The notes under the pieces are model-generated. The model searched no databases. It was not told where the DNA came from and saw only the letters and a list, made by a program, of their open reading frames with translations. 6,076 nt of DNA from an uncultured Cellvibrio sp. (GTDB taxonomy: Bacteria; Pseudomonadota; Gammaproteobacteria; Pseudomonadales; Cellvibrionaceae), in the NCBI GenBank assembly GCA_946482385.1, contig CAMLRI010000150.1:1-6076 (forward strand). The letters run 5' to 3'. Made by a program: the position numbers and the translations under genes. How positions within the stretch are numbered: position 1 is the stretch's first letter; every line of letters starts with the position of its first letter. This document shows positions 1 through 6,076 of the stretch, piece after piece.

Positions 1-48
1 GTTGCAGTAAACACTGCCATCAAACCCAATTCACCAAGGCTGGAGCCA

Positions 49-2904
49 ATGGACAAAATCATCGTCAGGGGTGCCCGTACCCACAACCTCAAAAATATCG
101 ACCTGGATATACCGCGCGATAAATTAGTCGTTATCACCGGCCCCTCCGGCTCGGGCAAATCCTCGCTGGCGTTCGATACACTCTACGCCGAGGGCCAGCG
201 CCGCTATGTGGAATCCCTGTCCACCTATGCGCGCCAGTTTTTGTCGATGATGGAAAAACCCGATGTCGACCATGTGGAGGGCCTCAGCCCGGCCATTTCC
301 ATCGAGCAAAAATCCACCTCCCACAACCCCCGCTCCACCGTGGGCACCATCACCGAAATTTATGACTATTTGCGCCTGCTCTACGCCCGGGTGGGCGAGG
401 CGCGCTGCCCCGAGCACAATGTGCCCCTGGCGGCCCAGACCATCAGCGAAATGGTGGATACCGTACTGGAGCTGCCCGAAGGCACCAAGCTGATGCTGCT
501 GGCGCCCGTGGTGCGCGACCGCAAAGGTGAGCACTTACACACCTTCGAACAATTGAAACGCGATGGCTTTATCCGCGCCCGCATCAACGGCATCCTCTGC
601 GACCTGGACGATACCCCCAAACTCGACAAGAAAAAGAAACACAGCGTAGAGGTGGTAATCGACCGCTTTAAAGTGCGCGAGGACATCAAACTGCGCCTGG
701 CAGAATCCTTTGAAACGGCGCTCAAGTTATCCGATGGCATCGCCTGCATCAGCTACATGGACGGCGAAGCCCCGGATCGCCTTTTCTCCTCCAAACACGC
801 CTGCCCGGTGTGCGATTACAGCCTGAGTGAACTGGAGCCGCGCCTCTTCTCCTTCAACAACCCCGCCGGCGCCTGCCCCAGCTGCGACGGCCTGGGCGTG
901 AAGCAATTCTTTGATGAAGACAAAGTCATTCAGGACGCCAAACTCAGCCTGGCCGAGGGCGCCATCCGCGGCTGGGATAAGCGCAATGTCTACTACTTCC
1001 ACATGCTCAGCTCCCTCGCCAAGCATTACGGTTTCAGTGTCGATACCCCCTGGGCCAAGCTCAAAGCCAAGCAAAAAGAGGCGATCCTTTATGGCTCGGG
1101 GGAAGAAGAAATCGCCTTCAACTACGTTAACGACCGCGGCGATGTGTACAAGCGCACTCACACCTTTGAAGGGGTACTGCCCAATATGGAGCGCCGCTAC
1201 CGCGATACCGAATCCAGCTCGGTGCGCGAAGAGCTGGCCAAATACTTATCTTCCCAACACTGCCCCGAATGCGCCGGTACCCGTTTGCGCCGGGAGGCAC
1301 GCCACGTATTTATCGACGAGCGCACCCTGCCGCAAATCACCGATATGCCAGTAGCCGAAGCCCACGATTACTACACCCAGCTCAGCTTTAGCGGCCGTAA
1401 GGCCGGTATCGCCGACAAGATTCTCAAGGAGCTGCGCGATCGTTTCCGTTTTTTGGTGGATGTAGGGCTCAATTACCTCACCCTCAGCCGCAGCGCCGAA
1501 ACCCTTTCCGGCGGGGAAGCCCAGCGTATCCGCCTGGCCAGCCAAATTGGCGCCGGCCTGGTGGGCGTGATGTACATTCTCGACGAACCCTCCATCGGTC
1601 TGCACCAGCGCGACAACGAGCGGCTGCTGAAAACCCTCACCCACCTGCGCGATATAGGCAATACCGTGATAGTGGTGGAGCACGATGAGGACGCCATCCG
1701 CCTGGCCGACCATGTGATCGATATAGGCCCGGGCGCCGGAGTACATGGCGGCCAGGTGATCGCCCAGGGAAAAATCAAAGATATTATGGCCACTGCAGAC
1801 TCCATCACCGGCCAGTACCTGAGCGGCGCGCGGGAAATCGCCCTGCCCGCCAAACGCCATCCGGCCGACCCCAAGCAGATGCTGCGCCTGGTGGGGGCCA
1901 AGGGCAACAACCTGCAAAACGTCACCCTGGAAATTCCGGTGGGATTGATGACCTGCGTGACGGGAGTCTCCGGCTCAGGTAAATCCACCCTGATCAACGC
2001 CACCCTCCACCCACTGGCCGCTACTGCACTGAATGGCGCCAGCACCATGACACCGGCCGCCTATGAAACGATCGAAGGGCTGGAGCTATTCGACAAATGT
2101 GTGGATATAGACCAAAGCCCCATTGGCCGCACCCCGCGCTCCAACCCCGCCACTTACACCGGCATCTTCACCCCGGTGCGCGATCTTTTTGCTGGCACCC
2201 AGGAAGCGCGCTCCCGCGGCTACCAGCCAGGGCGCTTCAGCTTTAACGTTAAGGGGGGGCGCTGCGAGGCCTGCCAGGGCGATGGCGTCACCAAGGTGGA
2301 AATGCACTTTCTGCCCGATGTTTACGTGCCCTGCGACATCTGCAAGGGCAAGCGCTACAACCGCGAGACCCTGGATGTGAAATACAAGGGCAAGAATATC
2401 CACGAAGTTTTGGAGATGACGGTGGAAGATGCCCGCAGCTTCTTCGATGCCATTCCCTCCATCGCTAACAAACTGCAAACACTCATGGATGTGGGCCTGT
2501 CCTATATCCGCCTGGGGCAATCGGCCACCACCCTCTCCGGTGGCGAGGCGCAACGGGTAAAACTGGCCAAGGAGCTATCCAAACGCGACACCGGCCGCAC
2601 GCTTTACATACTCGACGAACCCACGACTGGGCTGCACTTTTACGACATCCAGCAACTACTCAACGTACTCCACCGCCTGCGCGATCACGGCAATACCGTG
2701 GTAGTTATCGAGCACAACCTGGATGTCATCAAAACCGCCGACTGGATTGTCGACCTGGGGCCAGAAGGTGGCAGTGGCGGCGGCCAGATTATCGCCACAG
2801 GCACGCCGGAAACTGTTGCGGAGCTAGCCCACACCCACACCGGGCGCTTCCTCAAACCCATGCTCAAAACCAAAAAAACCAAAGCAAAAACCACCCGGGC
2901 ATAA
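49..2904 (+). CDS. uvrA: UvrA, excinuclease ABC subunit A
   Basis: Damage-sensing ATPase of nucleotide excision repair. A UvrA dimer with UvrB scans DNA, loads UvrB at bulky lesions and leaves, after which UvrC incises; it acts in the cytoplasm on the chromosome. The 951-residue protein has two ABC ATPase modules. The first shows Walker A GPSGSGKS (31-38, Lys37), signature LSGGEAQR (486-493) and Walker B ILDEPS (510-515). The second shows Walker A GVSGSGKS (639-646, Lys645), signature LSGGEAQR (829-836) and Walker B ILDEPT (854-859). Paired cysteines fit the zinc modules: C252/C255 with C276/C279, and C739/C742 with C762/C765; a further CxxC lies at 405/408. The N-terminus [16 protein letters not shown] matches E. 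coli UvrA and fixes the ATG, preceded by AAGG (36-39) and GGAG (42-45). The protein exceeds the 940-residue E. coli form through a basic tail after FLKPML. No LexA-type box (CTG-N10-CAG) lies in the 48 bases upstream, but the promoter may be outside the window. Identity is certain. Confidence 0.99.
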   Translation: MDKIIVRGARTHNLKNIDLDIPRDKLVVITGPSGSGKSSLAFDTLYAEGQRRYVESLSTYARQFLSMMEKPDVDHVEGLSPAISIEQKSTSHNPRSTVGTITEIYDYLRLLYARVGEARCPEHNVPLAAQTISEMVDTVLELPEGTKLMLLAPVVRDRKGEHLHTFEQLKRDGFIRARINGILCDLDDTPKLDKKKKHSVEVVIDRFKVREDIKLRLAESFETALKLSDGIACISYMDGEAPDRLFSSKHACPVCDYSLSELEPRLFSFNNPAGACPSCDGLGVKQFFDEDKVIQDAKLSLAEGAIRGWDKRNVYYFHMLSSLAKHYGFSVDTPWAKLKAKQKEAILYGSGEEEIAFNYVNDRGDVYKRTHTFEGVLPNMERRYRDTESSSVREELAKYLSSQHCPECAGTRLRREARHVFIDERTLPQITDMPVAEAHDYYTQLSFSGRKAGIADKILKELRDRFRFLVDVGLNYLTLSRSAETLSGGEAQRIRLASQIGAGLVGVMYILDEPSIGLHQRDNERLLKTLTHLRDIGNTVIVVEHDEDAIRLADHVIDIGPGAGVHGGQVIAQGKIKDIMATADSITGQYLSGAREIALPAKRHPADPKQMLRLVGAKGNNLQNVTLEIPVGLMTCVTGVSGSGKSTLINATLHPLAATALNGASTMTPAAYETIEGLELFDKCVDIDQSPIGRTPRSNPATYTGIFTPVRDLFAGTQEARSRGYQPGRFSFNVKGGRCEACQGDGVTKVEMHFLPDVYVPCDICKGKRYNRETLDVKYKGKNIHEVLEMTVEDARSFFDAIPSIANKLQTLMDVGLSYIRLGQSATTLSGGEAQRVKLAKELSKRDTGRTLYILDEPTTGLHFYDIQQLLNVLHRLRDHGNTVVVIEHNLDVIKTADWIVDLGPEGGSGGGQIIATGTPETVAELAHTHTGRFLKPMLKTKKTKAKTTRA

Positions 2905-2994
2905 CCACTCCAGCAGTGCGGCAAGGACGCCAACAGAAAGGCCCCTCAAAATAGAAGCAAGCCCCGATGCCCATTCAATAACCGCAAATTCCAG

Positions 2995-3033
2995 GCATAA
3001 AAAAACCAGGCACAAGGCCTGGTTTTTTTATGC
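2995..3033. terminator. Bidirectional Rho-independent terminator shared by uvrA and rplQ
   Basis: A perfect inverted repeat with 17-base arms (2995-3011 and 3017-3033) surrounds a 5-base loop, ACAAG. The GC-rich core is CCAGGC/GCCTGG. It is flanked by seven A (2999-3005) and seven T (3023-3029), so on either strand the RNA is a stem followed by a U run. It lies 90 bases after the uvrA stop and 13 bases after the rplQ stop, between the two convergent genes. The natural reading is one element ending both the uvrA mRNA and the alpha operon mRNA. The six-pair GC core is short, but the A/U extension lengthens the stem. Confidence 0.93.
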
Positions 3034-3046
3034 GGGGAGCCGGGGC

Positions 3047-3445
3047 TTATTCAGCATCAACTTCCACAGCAGTTTCTTGCTCGCGAACAGGACGATCGAC
3101 CAGTTCAACGTAAGCCATAGGCGCTTTATCGCCAGCGCGGAAACCGCACTTGAGGATACGCACATAGCCACCTGGACGGGTAGCGTAACGCTTGCCCAGG
3201 TCACTGAACAACTTACCGACAGCTTCTTTGCTCTGCAAACGAGCGGAAGCCAAACGGCGATTGGCAACTGAATCCACCTTGGCCAAAGTGATCAGCGGCT
3301 CGATAACACGGCGCAGCTCTTTTGCTTTAGGCAGAGTGGTTTTGATCAGTTCATGCTCAACCAATGAGGCAGACATGTTGCGAAACATGGCCTTGCGATG
3401 AGATGAATTGCGGCCGAGTTGACGACCAGAAAGACGATGACGCAT
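3047..3445 (-). CDS. rplQ: 50S ribosomal protein L17
   Basis: Large-subunit ribosomal protein that binds 23S rRNA near the exit side of the peptide tunnel. The 132-residue product opens [17 protein letters not shown] and carries the family blocks [22 protein letters not shown] (about 35-56), [10 protein letters not shown] and [27 protein letters not shown] (about 92-118), nearly identical to E. coli L17 (127 residues). The acidic last dozen residues are the variable part of the family. The ATG is fixed by the conserved N-terminus and by GAAGG at 3455-3459, nine bases upstream. It is the last gene of the alpha operon, 91 nt after rpoA, an unusually wide gap for this operon that contains two stem-loops. 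Transcription then runs into the shared terminator at 2995-3033. Confidence 0.98.
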   Translation of the reverse strand: MRHRLSGRQLGRNSSHRKAMFRNMSASLVEHELIKTTLPKAKELRRVIEPLITLAKVDSVANRRLASARLQSKEAVGKLFSDLGKRYATRPGGYVRILKCGFRAGDKAPMAYVELVDRPVREQETAVEVDAE

Positions 3446-3467
3446 GACTAATTACCTTCAATAAATG

Positions 3468-3484
3468 GGCCGCTGTAAGCGGCC
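3468..3484 (-). promoter_or_regulatory. GC-only stem-loop just upstream of rplQ
   Basis: GGCCGC (3468-3473) and GCGGCC (3479-3484) form a perfect six-pair GC stem around a five-base loop (UUACA in the minus-strand transcript). It lies 8 bases upstream of the rplQ Shine-Dalgarno sequence at 3455-3459. No U run follows on the minus strand, so it does not look like a complete intrinsic terminator. A role in mRNA processing, stability or modulation of rplQ translation is possible but is inference. The fold itself is visible in the sequence. Confidence 0.5.
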
Positions 3485-3491
3485 TCGTTAA

Positions 3492-3521
3492 TCGCCCGCA
3501 CCGAAGTGAGTTAACGGGCGA
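3492..3521 (-). promoter_or_regulatory. UUCG-capped stem-loop after rpoA
   Basis: On the minus strand, TCGCCCG (from 3521 to 3515) pairs with CGGGCGA (3498 to 3492). Inside it, CAC-UUCG-GUG (3508 to 3499) forms a cUUCGg tetraloop hairpin stacked directly on the 3' strand of the outer stem, leaving a six-base bulge, UUAACU, on the 5' strand. That gives ten pairs in total. It begins 15 bases after the rpoA stop. cUUCGg loops are known to be exceptionally stable and are common at rho-independent terminators and 3'-end protecting structures, but no U run follows here. Function is not known from the sequence. Confidence 0.5.
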
Positions 3522-3536
3522 ACTAATGACAACCTA

Positions 3537-4523
3537 TTAGTCGTTTTTCAAGCTGGCAGGAGGCCAGTTTTCCAAACGCATACCGAGGGACAAACCGCGC
3601 GAAGCCAGTACATCTTTAATTTCGGTAAGAGACTTTTTACCCAAATTTGGCGTTTTCAACAGTTCAACTTCAGTGCGCTGAATCAAATCGCCAATGTAGT
3701 AAATATTCTCGGCCTTCAGGCAGTTGGCAGAGCGAACCGTCAATTCCAGATCATCAACTGGGCGCAGTAGAATAGGATCAATAGCCTCTTCTTTCTGCTC
3801 AGGTGCAGATTGTTTCTCACCCTCCAGGTCAACAAACACAGCCAGTTGTTGCTGCAGAATAGTTGCAGCACGGCGAATGGCTTCTTCCGGATCAATAGTG
3901 CCATTGGTCTCAAGATCCAAAACCAGTTTGTCGAGGTCTGTACGCTGTTCAACCCGAGCACTTTCAACACTGTAAGCCAAACGCTTAACCGGGCTGAAAG
4001 AAGCATCCAGTTGCAGACGGCCAATTGCACGGCTTTCATCATCATCGCGACGACGATTATCCACTGGTTGGTAGCCGCGGCCACGCGCAATAGTCAGACG
4101 CATTTTCAGCTCAGTATTACCGGTAATGTTGGCGATCACATGATCAGGATTCTTGATCTCGATATCATGATCTACCTGAATATCACCAGCAGTAACTACA
4201 CCTGGGCCTTTTTTGCTCAAGGTCAGGACAGCAGAGTCCTTACCGTGCATCACTACCGCAACACCCTTGAGGTTCAGCAGGATCTCAATAACATCCTCAC
4301 GCACACCCTCAATAGCGCTGTACTCGTGCAATACGCCTTCAATTTCTGCTTCAACAATGGCGCAACCGGCCATTGAAGAAAGCAGAATACGACGCAAGGC
4401 ATTGCCCAATGTATGTCCAAAGCCACGCTCCAGAGGCTCCAACACCACGCGAGCGCGGGTTGGGCTGCTTTCTGAAACATCGATATGACGCGGAGTCAAA
4501 AATTCGTTTACTGCAGTCTGCAT
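3537..4523 (-). CDS. rpoA: DNA-directed RNA polymerase subunit alpha
   Basis: Alpha dimerises to start RNA polymerase assembly, and its C-terminal domain contacts UP elements and activators. The 328-residue protein has an N-terminal domain (about 1-232) with the assembly motif [20 protein letters not shown] (31-50; Arg45 equals E. coli Arg45). A charged linker (about 234-248) leads to the C-terminal domain. This keeps the DNA-contact residues Arg264, Asn267, Cys268, Lys270 (E. coli numbers are one higher) and the helix-hairpin-helix NLGKKS (293-298). It ends [13 protein letters not shown] start at the ATG at 4523, giving MQTAVNEF like E. coli MQGSVTEF. The in-frame GTG at 4529 overlaps the Shine-Dalgarno bases, so it is unlikely to be the start. 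It lies 26 nt after rpsD and should be co-transcribed with it. Confidence 0.99.
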   Translation of the reverse strand: MQTAVNEFLTPRHIDVSESSPTRARVVLEPLERGFGHTLGNALRRILLSSMAGCAIVEAEIEGVLHEYSAIEGVREDVIEILLNLKGVAVVMHGKDSAVLTLSKKGPGVVTAGDIQVDHDIEIKNPDHVIANITGNTELKMRLTIARGRGYQPVDNRRRDDDESRAIGRLQLDASFSPVKRLAYSVESARVEQRTDLDKLVLDLETNGTIDPEEAIRRAATILQQQLAVFVDLEGEKQSAPEQKEEAIDPILLRPVDDLELTVRSANCLKAENIYYIGDLIQRTEVELLKTPNLGKKSLTEIKDVLASRGLSLGMRLENWPPASLKND

Positions 4524-4528
4524 AGCCA

Positions 4529-4533
4529 CACCT
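4529..4533 (-). promoter_or_regulatory. rpoA ribosome binding site
   Basis: AGGTG on the minus strand (4533 to 4529) lies five bases before the ATG at 4523, a normal Shine-Dalgarno spacing. Its last G and the next bases also form an in-frame GTG two codons upstream. That GTG would have no usable ribosome binding site, so this element decides the start in favour of the ATG. Confidence 0.75.
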
Positions 4534-4549
4534 GTTAGCGAATCGTCCC

Positions 4550-5170
4550 TTACTTGGAGTAAAGCTCGATGATAAGGTTTTCGTTAATGTCAGCTGGCAG
4601 ATCGCTACGATCTGGCACACGCTTGAAAACGCCTTCTTTTTTCTCGGCGCTAACATCAACCCACTCAACACTGCTGCGTTGACCAGCCAGATTCAAGGCG
4701 TTTTGAATACGCAATTGATTCTTGGCCTTCTCACGCACGGCAACCACATCACCAGCAGCCACTTGGTAAGAAGCTACGTTAACGGTTTTGCCGTTAACAC
4801 TAATGGCTTTATGCGATACCAGCTGGCGAGATTCAGCGCGGGTAGAACCAAAGCCCATGCGATAAACCACGTTATCCAGGCGAGATTCCAACAGTTTCAG
4901 CAGGTTTTCACCGCTGGCGCCCTTACGGCGAGCAGCTTCTTTGTAATAAGCGCGGAATTGCTTTTCCAGAATGCCGTAAATACGACGAACTTTTTGCTTT
5001 TCACGCAACTGCACACCATAGTCAGACAGACGACCACGACGTTGGCCGTGTTGGCCAGGAGCAGTTTCAATTTTGCATTTTGAGTCTAATGCGCGCGCGC
5101 CGCTCTTCAAAAAGAGATCAGTGCCTTCGCGACGAGACAGTTTACAGCTAGGTCCAATATAACGAGCCAT
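4550..5170 (-). CDS. rpsD: 30S ribosomal protein S4
   Basis: Primary 16S rRNA-binding protein that starts assembly of the 30S 5' domain and takes part in decoding accuracy. In E. coli it is also the translational repressor of this operon and an antitermination factor for rRNA operons. The 206 residues equal the E. coli length. The product starts [21 protein letters not shown]; the S4 RNA-binding fold spans about 96-145 ([20 protein letters not shown] onward, with SVNGKTVNV). It ends LIIELYSK. Only Cys9 and Cys32 occur in the N-terminal region, so the four-cysteine zinc site of some S4 proteins is absent, as in E. coli. The strong GGGGGAG at 5178-5184 precedes the ATG by seven bases. It is 14 nt after rpsK and 26 nt before rpoA. 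Autoregulation is expected from the family, not shown here. Confidence 0.99.
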   Translation of the reverse strand: MARYIGPSCKLSRREGTDLFLKSGARALDSKCKIETAPGQHGQRRGRLSDYGVQLREKQKVRRIYGILEKQFRAYYKEAARRKGASGENLLKLLESRLDNVVYRMGFGSTRAESRQLVSHKAISVNGKTVNVASYQVAAGDVVAVREKAKNQLRIQNALNLAGQRSSVEWVDVSAEKKEGVFKRVPDRSDLPADINENLIIELYSK

Positions 5171-5184
5171 TCTCTAACTCCCCC

Positions 5185-5580
5185 TTACACGCGACGTTTT
5201 TTCGGCGGACGGCAGCCGTTGTGAGGAATCGGCGTTACGTCAGTGATGTTGGTAATTTTGTAACCAACATTATTCAGAGCACGAACCGCGGATTCGCGGC
5301 CTGGGCCTGGGCCTTTAACTTCTACGTCAAGGTTCTTCAAACCATATTCTTTTGCAGCTTCACCAGCGCGCTCAGCAGCAACCTGGGCAGCAAAAGGAGT
5401 ACTTTTACGTGAACCACGAAAACCAGAACCACCAGAGGTCGCCCAAGCAAGCGCATTGCCTTGACGATCGGTAATAGTCACGATGGTGTTGTTAAAAGAA
5501 GCGTGGATGTGCGCAACGCCATCAACAACTGTCTTTTTAACTTTTTTCTTGGCTGTGGTTTTATTACTTGGCTTAGCCAT
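5185..5580 (-). CDS. rpsK: 30S ribosomal protein S11
   Basis: Small-subunit platform protein that binds 16S rRNA near the E site, beside S7 and S18. The 131-residue product has a lysine-rich N-terminal tail (about 1-16) that contacts rRNA, then the family core [21 protein letters not shown] (about 22-42), [21 protein letters not shown] and [17 protein letters not shown]. It ends [20 protein letters not shown]. The Asn121-Gly122 pair corresponds to E. coli Asn119, reported to convert to isoaspartate; the residue is kept, and modification here is inference. The ATG is supported by the homologous start and by AGGAAGAG at 5586-5593, five bases away. It follows rpsM by 56 nt and precedes rpsD by only 14 nt, whose Shine-Dalgarno sequence fills that gap. 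Confidence 0.99.
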   Translation of the reverse strand: MAKPSNKTTAKKKVKKTVVDGVAHIHASFNNTIVTITDRQGNALAWATSGGSGFRGSRKSTPFAAQVAAERAGEAAKEYGLKNLDVEVKGPGPGRESAVRALNNVGYKITNITDVTPIPHNGCRPPKKRRV

Positions 5581-5636
5581 AGCAACTCTTCCTACTAAAA
5601 TTTGTTACCGTAAATGGATGAAATACGCTTCAAGGC

Positions 5637-5993
5637 TTATTTCTTGATGGGTTTACGCGGTCCCTTACGGGTACGAGCGTTAGTCTTGGTGCGTTGGCCA
5701 CGCAACGGCAAACCACGACGATGACGCAGGCCGCGATAGCAACCCAAATCCATCAAGCGCTTGATGTTCATGTTAATTTCACGACGCAAATCACCTTCTA
5801 CGGTGTGCTTGCCGACTTCCGCACGAATGGCATCCATCTGCTCTTCAGAGAGAGTGCCAATCTTGGTGTCTTCAGCAATACCAGTAGCAGCACAAATCTG
5901 CTTGGCAGTGGTACGACCAATACCATAGACATAGGTCAACGAGATAACGGCATGTTTGTTATCTGGTATGTTTACACCAGCTATACGAGCCAT
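5637..5993 (-). CDS. rpsM: 30S ribosomal protein S13
   Basis: Small-subunit head protein that contacts 16S rRNA, S19, the P-site tRNA and, through intersubunit bridges, the 50S subunit. The 118-residue product equals the E. coli length. It begins [31 protein letters not shown], the GIGRTTA segment (24-30) belonging to the helix-turn-helix-like N-terminal domain. A long helical region follows (about 50-83). The basic C-terminal tail [25 protein letters not shown] (87-111) reaches toward P-site tRNA. The ATG has GGAGT (6001-6005) seven bases upstream. It is the first gene of the alpha operon, and in E. coli the control point where S4 binds the mRNA. No rpmJ is seen in the 83 bases upstream. Confidence 0.99.
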   Translation of the reverse strand: MARIAGVNIPDNKHAVISLTYVYGIGRTTAKQICAATGIAEDTKIGTLSEEQMDAIRAEVGKHTVEGDLRREINMNIKRLMDLGCYRGLRHRRGLPLRGQRTKTNARTRKGPRKPIKK

Positions 5994-6011
5994 TCAAATT
6001 ACTCCAGTAAC
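5958..6011 (-). promoter_or_regulatory. Candidate translational control structure at the rpsM start
   Basis: In the minus-strand RNA, GUUACUGG (6011 to 6004), whose final GG belongs to the Shine-Dalgarno sequence GGAGU, can pair with CCAGAUAAC (5966 to 5958) in rpsM codons 10-12: eight pairs with one bulged A, enclosing the start codon. The same CCAG can instead close a hairpin at 5963-5980, CUGGUGU/AUACCAG, seven pairs including one G-U, with loop AAAC. The two folds exclude each other. S4 is known to repress the E. coli alpha operon through a structured rpsM start region; that this element is the counterpart is inference, since the E. coli pseudoknot was not matched helix by helix. Confidence 0.3.
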
Positions 6012-6076
6012 ACTAAAATTGTAGCGTTGACGGCATAAGCACCACCCCGCCCTGATCAAAAGGCGCGCAGAATAGC

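Noticed and set aside
1..20. Start of a divergent gene on the minus strand at the ATG ending at base 20 (MAVFTA...)
   Set aside because: Only six codons are visible, there is no good Shine-Dalgarno sequence, and a 28-base gap to uvrA is too tight for two divergent promoters.
1246..1917. Long minus-strand open frame (223 codons) opposite uvrA, with similar ones at 124-534, 727-1161, 1473-2048 and 2086-2553
   Set aside because: They lie inside a clearly real gene on the other strand of GC-rich DNA, where long antisense frames are expected. Their translations are low-complexity and match no family I recognise.
2905..2994. Possible small gene between uvrA and the terminator
   Set aside because: No open frame with a plausible ribosome binding site is seen. 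It appears to be the uvrA 3' untranslated region.
3810..4376. Plus-strand open frame of 188 codons opposite rpoA, with similar ones at 4679-5083 and 5694-6038
   Set aside because: These are antisense shadows of rpoA, rpsD and rpsM, with no recognisable domain.
4524..4529. GTG at 4529 as the rpoA start, adding two residues
   Set aside because: The GTG overlaps the Shine-Dalgarno bases of the ATG at 4523, and the ATG start matches the E. coli alpha N-terminus.
6018..6023. TACAAT on the minus strand as a -10 box for rpsM
   Set aside because: It matches TATAAT at five of six positions, but the hexamer 17 bases upstream is GGTGGT, nothing like TTGACA. Support is too weak to call a promoter.
6048..6065. 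Six-pair hairpin, CGCC with GGCG, as a terminator of the gene upstream of rpsM
   Set aside because: No U run follows on either side in the minus direction and one pair is G-U, so it could easily be chance.
5994..6076. Possible rpmJ (L36) or the end of secY upstream of rpsM
   Set aside because: None of the three minus-strand frames gives the L36 sequence or a recognisable SecY C-terminus. If present, these genes lie beyond the window.

Overview
The window is core housekeeping DNA from a gammaproteobacterium. UvrA, the RNA polymerase alpha subunit and the four ribosomal proteins align by eye with their Escherichia coli counterparts over almost their whole lengths. The five-gene order rpsM-rpsK-rpsD-rpoA-rplQ is the classical alpha operon. 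A more precise placement (for example a Cellvibrio- or Pseudomonas-like lineage) is only an impression and was not tested.

Layout: bases 1-48 are the end of the region upstream of uvrA. Bases 49-2904 (+) encode a complete UvrA, the damage-recognition ATPase of nucleotide excision repair. Bases 2905-3046 separate uvrA from rplQ, which converges on it. This gap holds one near-symmetric terminator hairpin (2995-3033) with an A tract on one side and a T tract on the other, so it can end transcripts from both directions. Bases 3047-5993 (-) carry the alpha operon, read from high to low coordinates: rpsM (S13), rpsK (S11), rpsD (S4), rpoA (alpha subunit), rplQ (L17). Gaps are 56, 14, 26 and 91 nt in transcription order. 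Bases 5994-6076 are the rpsM leader; secY and rpmJ, often found upstream, are not visible.

The alpha operon genes work together: S13, S11 and S4 are small-subunit proteins, L17 is a large-subunit protein, and alpha nucleates assembly of RNA polymerase. In E. coli, S4 represses translation of the operon by binding the rpsM leader. The rpsM start region here can fold in two mutually exclusive ways, one of which covers part of the Shine-Dalgarno sequence, but that this is an S4 target is inference. The 91-nt rpoA-rplQ gap holds two stem-loops, one capped by a UUCG tetraloop.

I see no mobile element, CRISPR array, tRNA, rRNA, pseudogene or evidence of an undescribed system. The points worth a second look are RNA-level structures and small details of otherwise ordinary genes.
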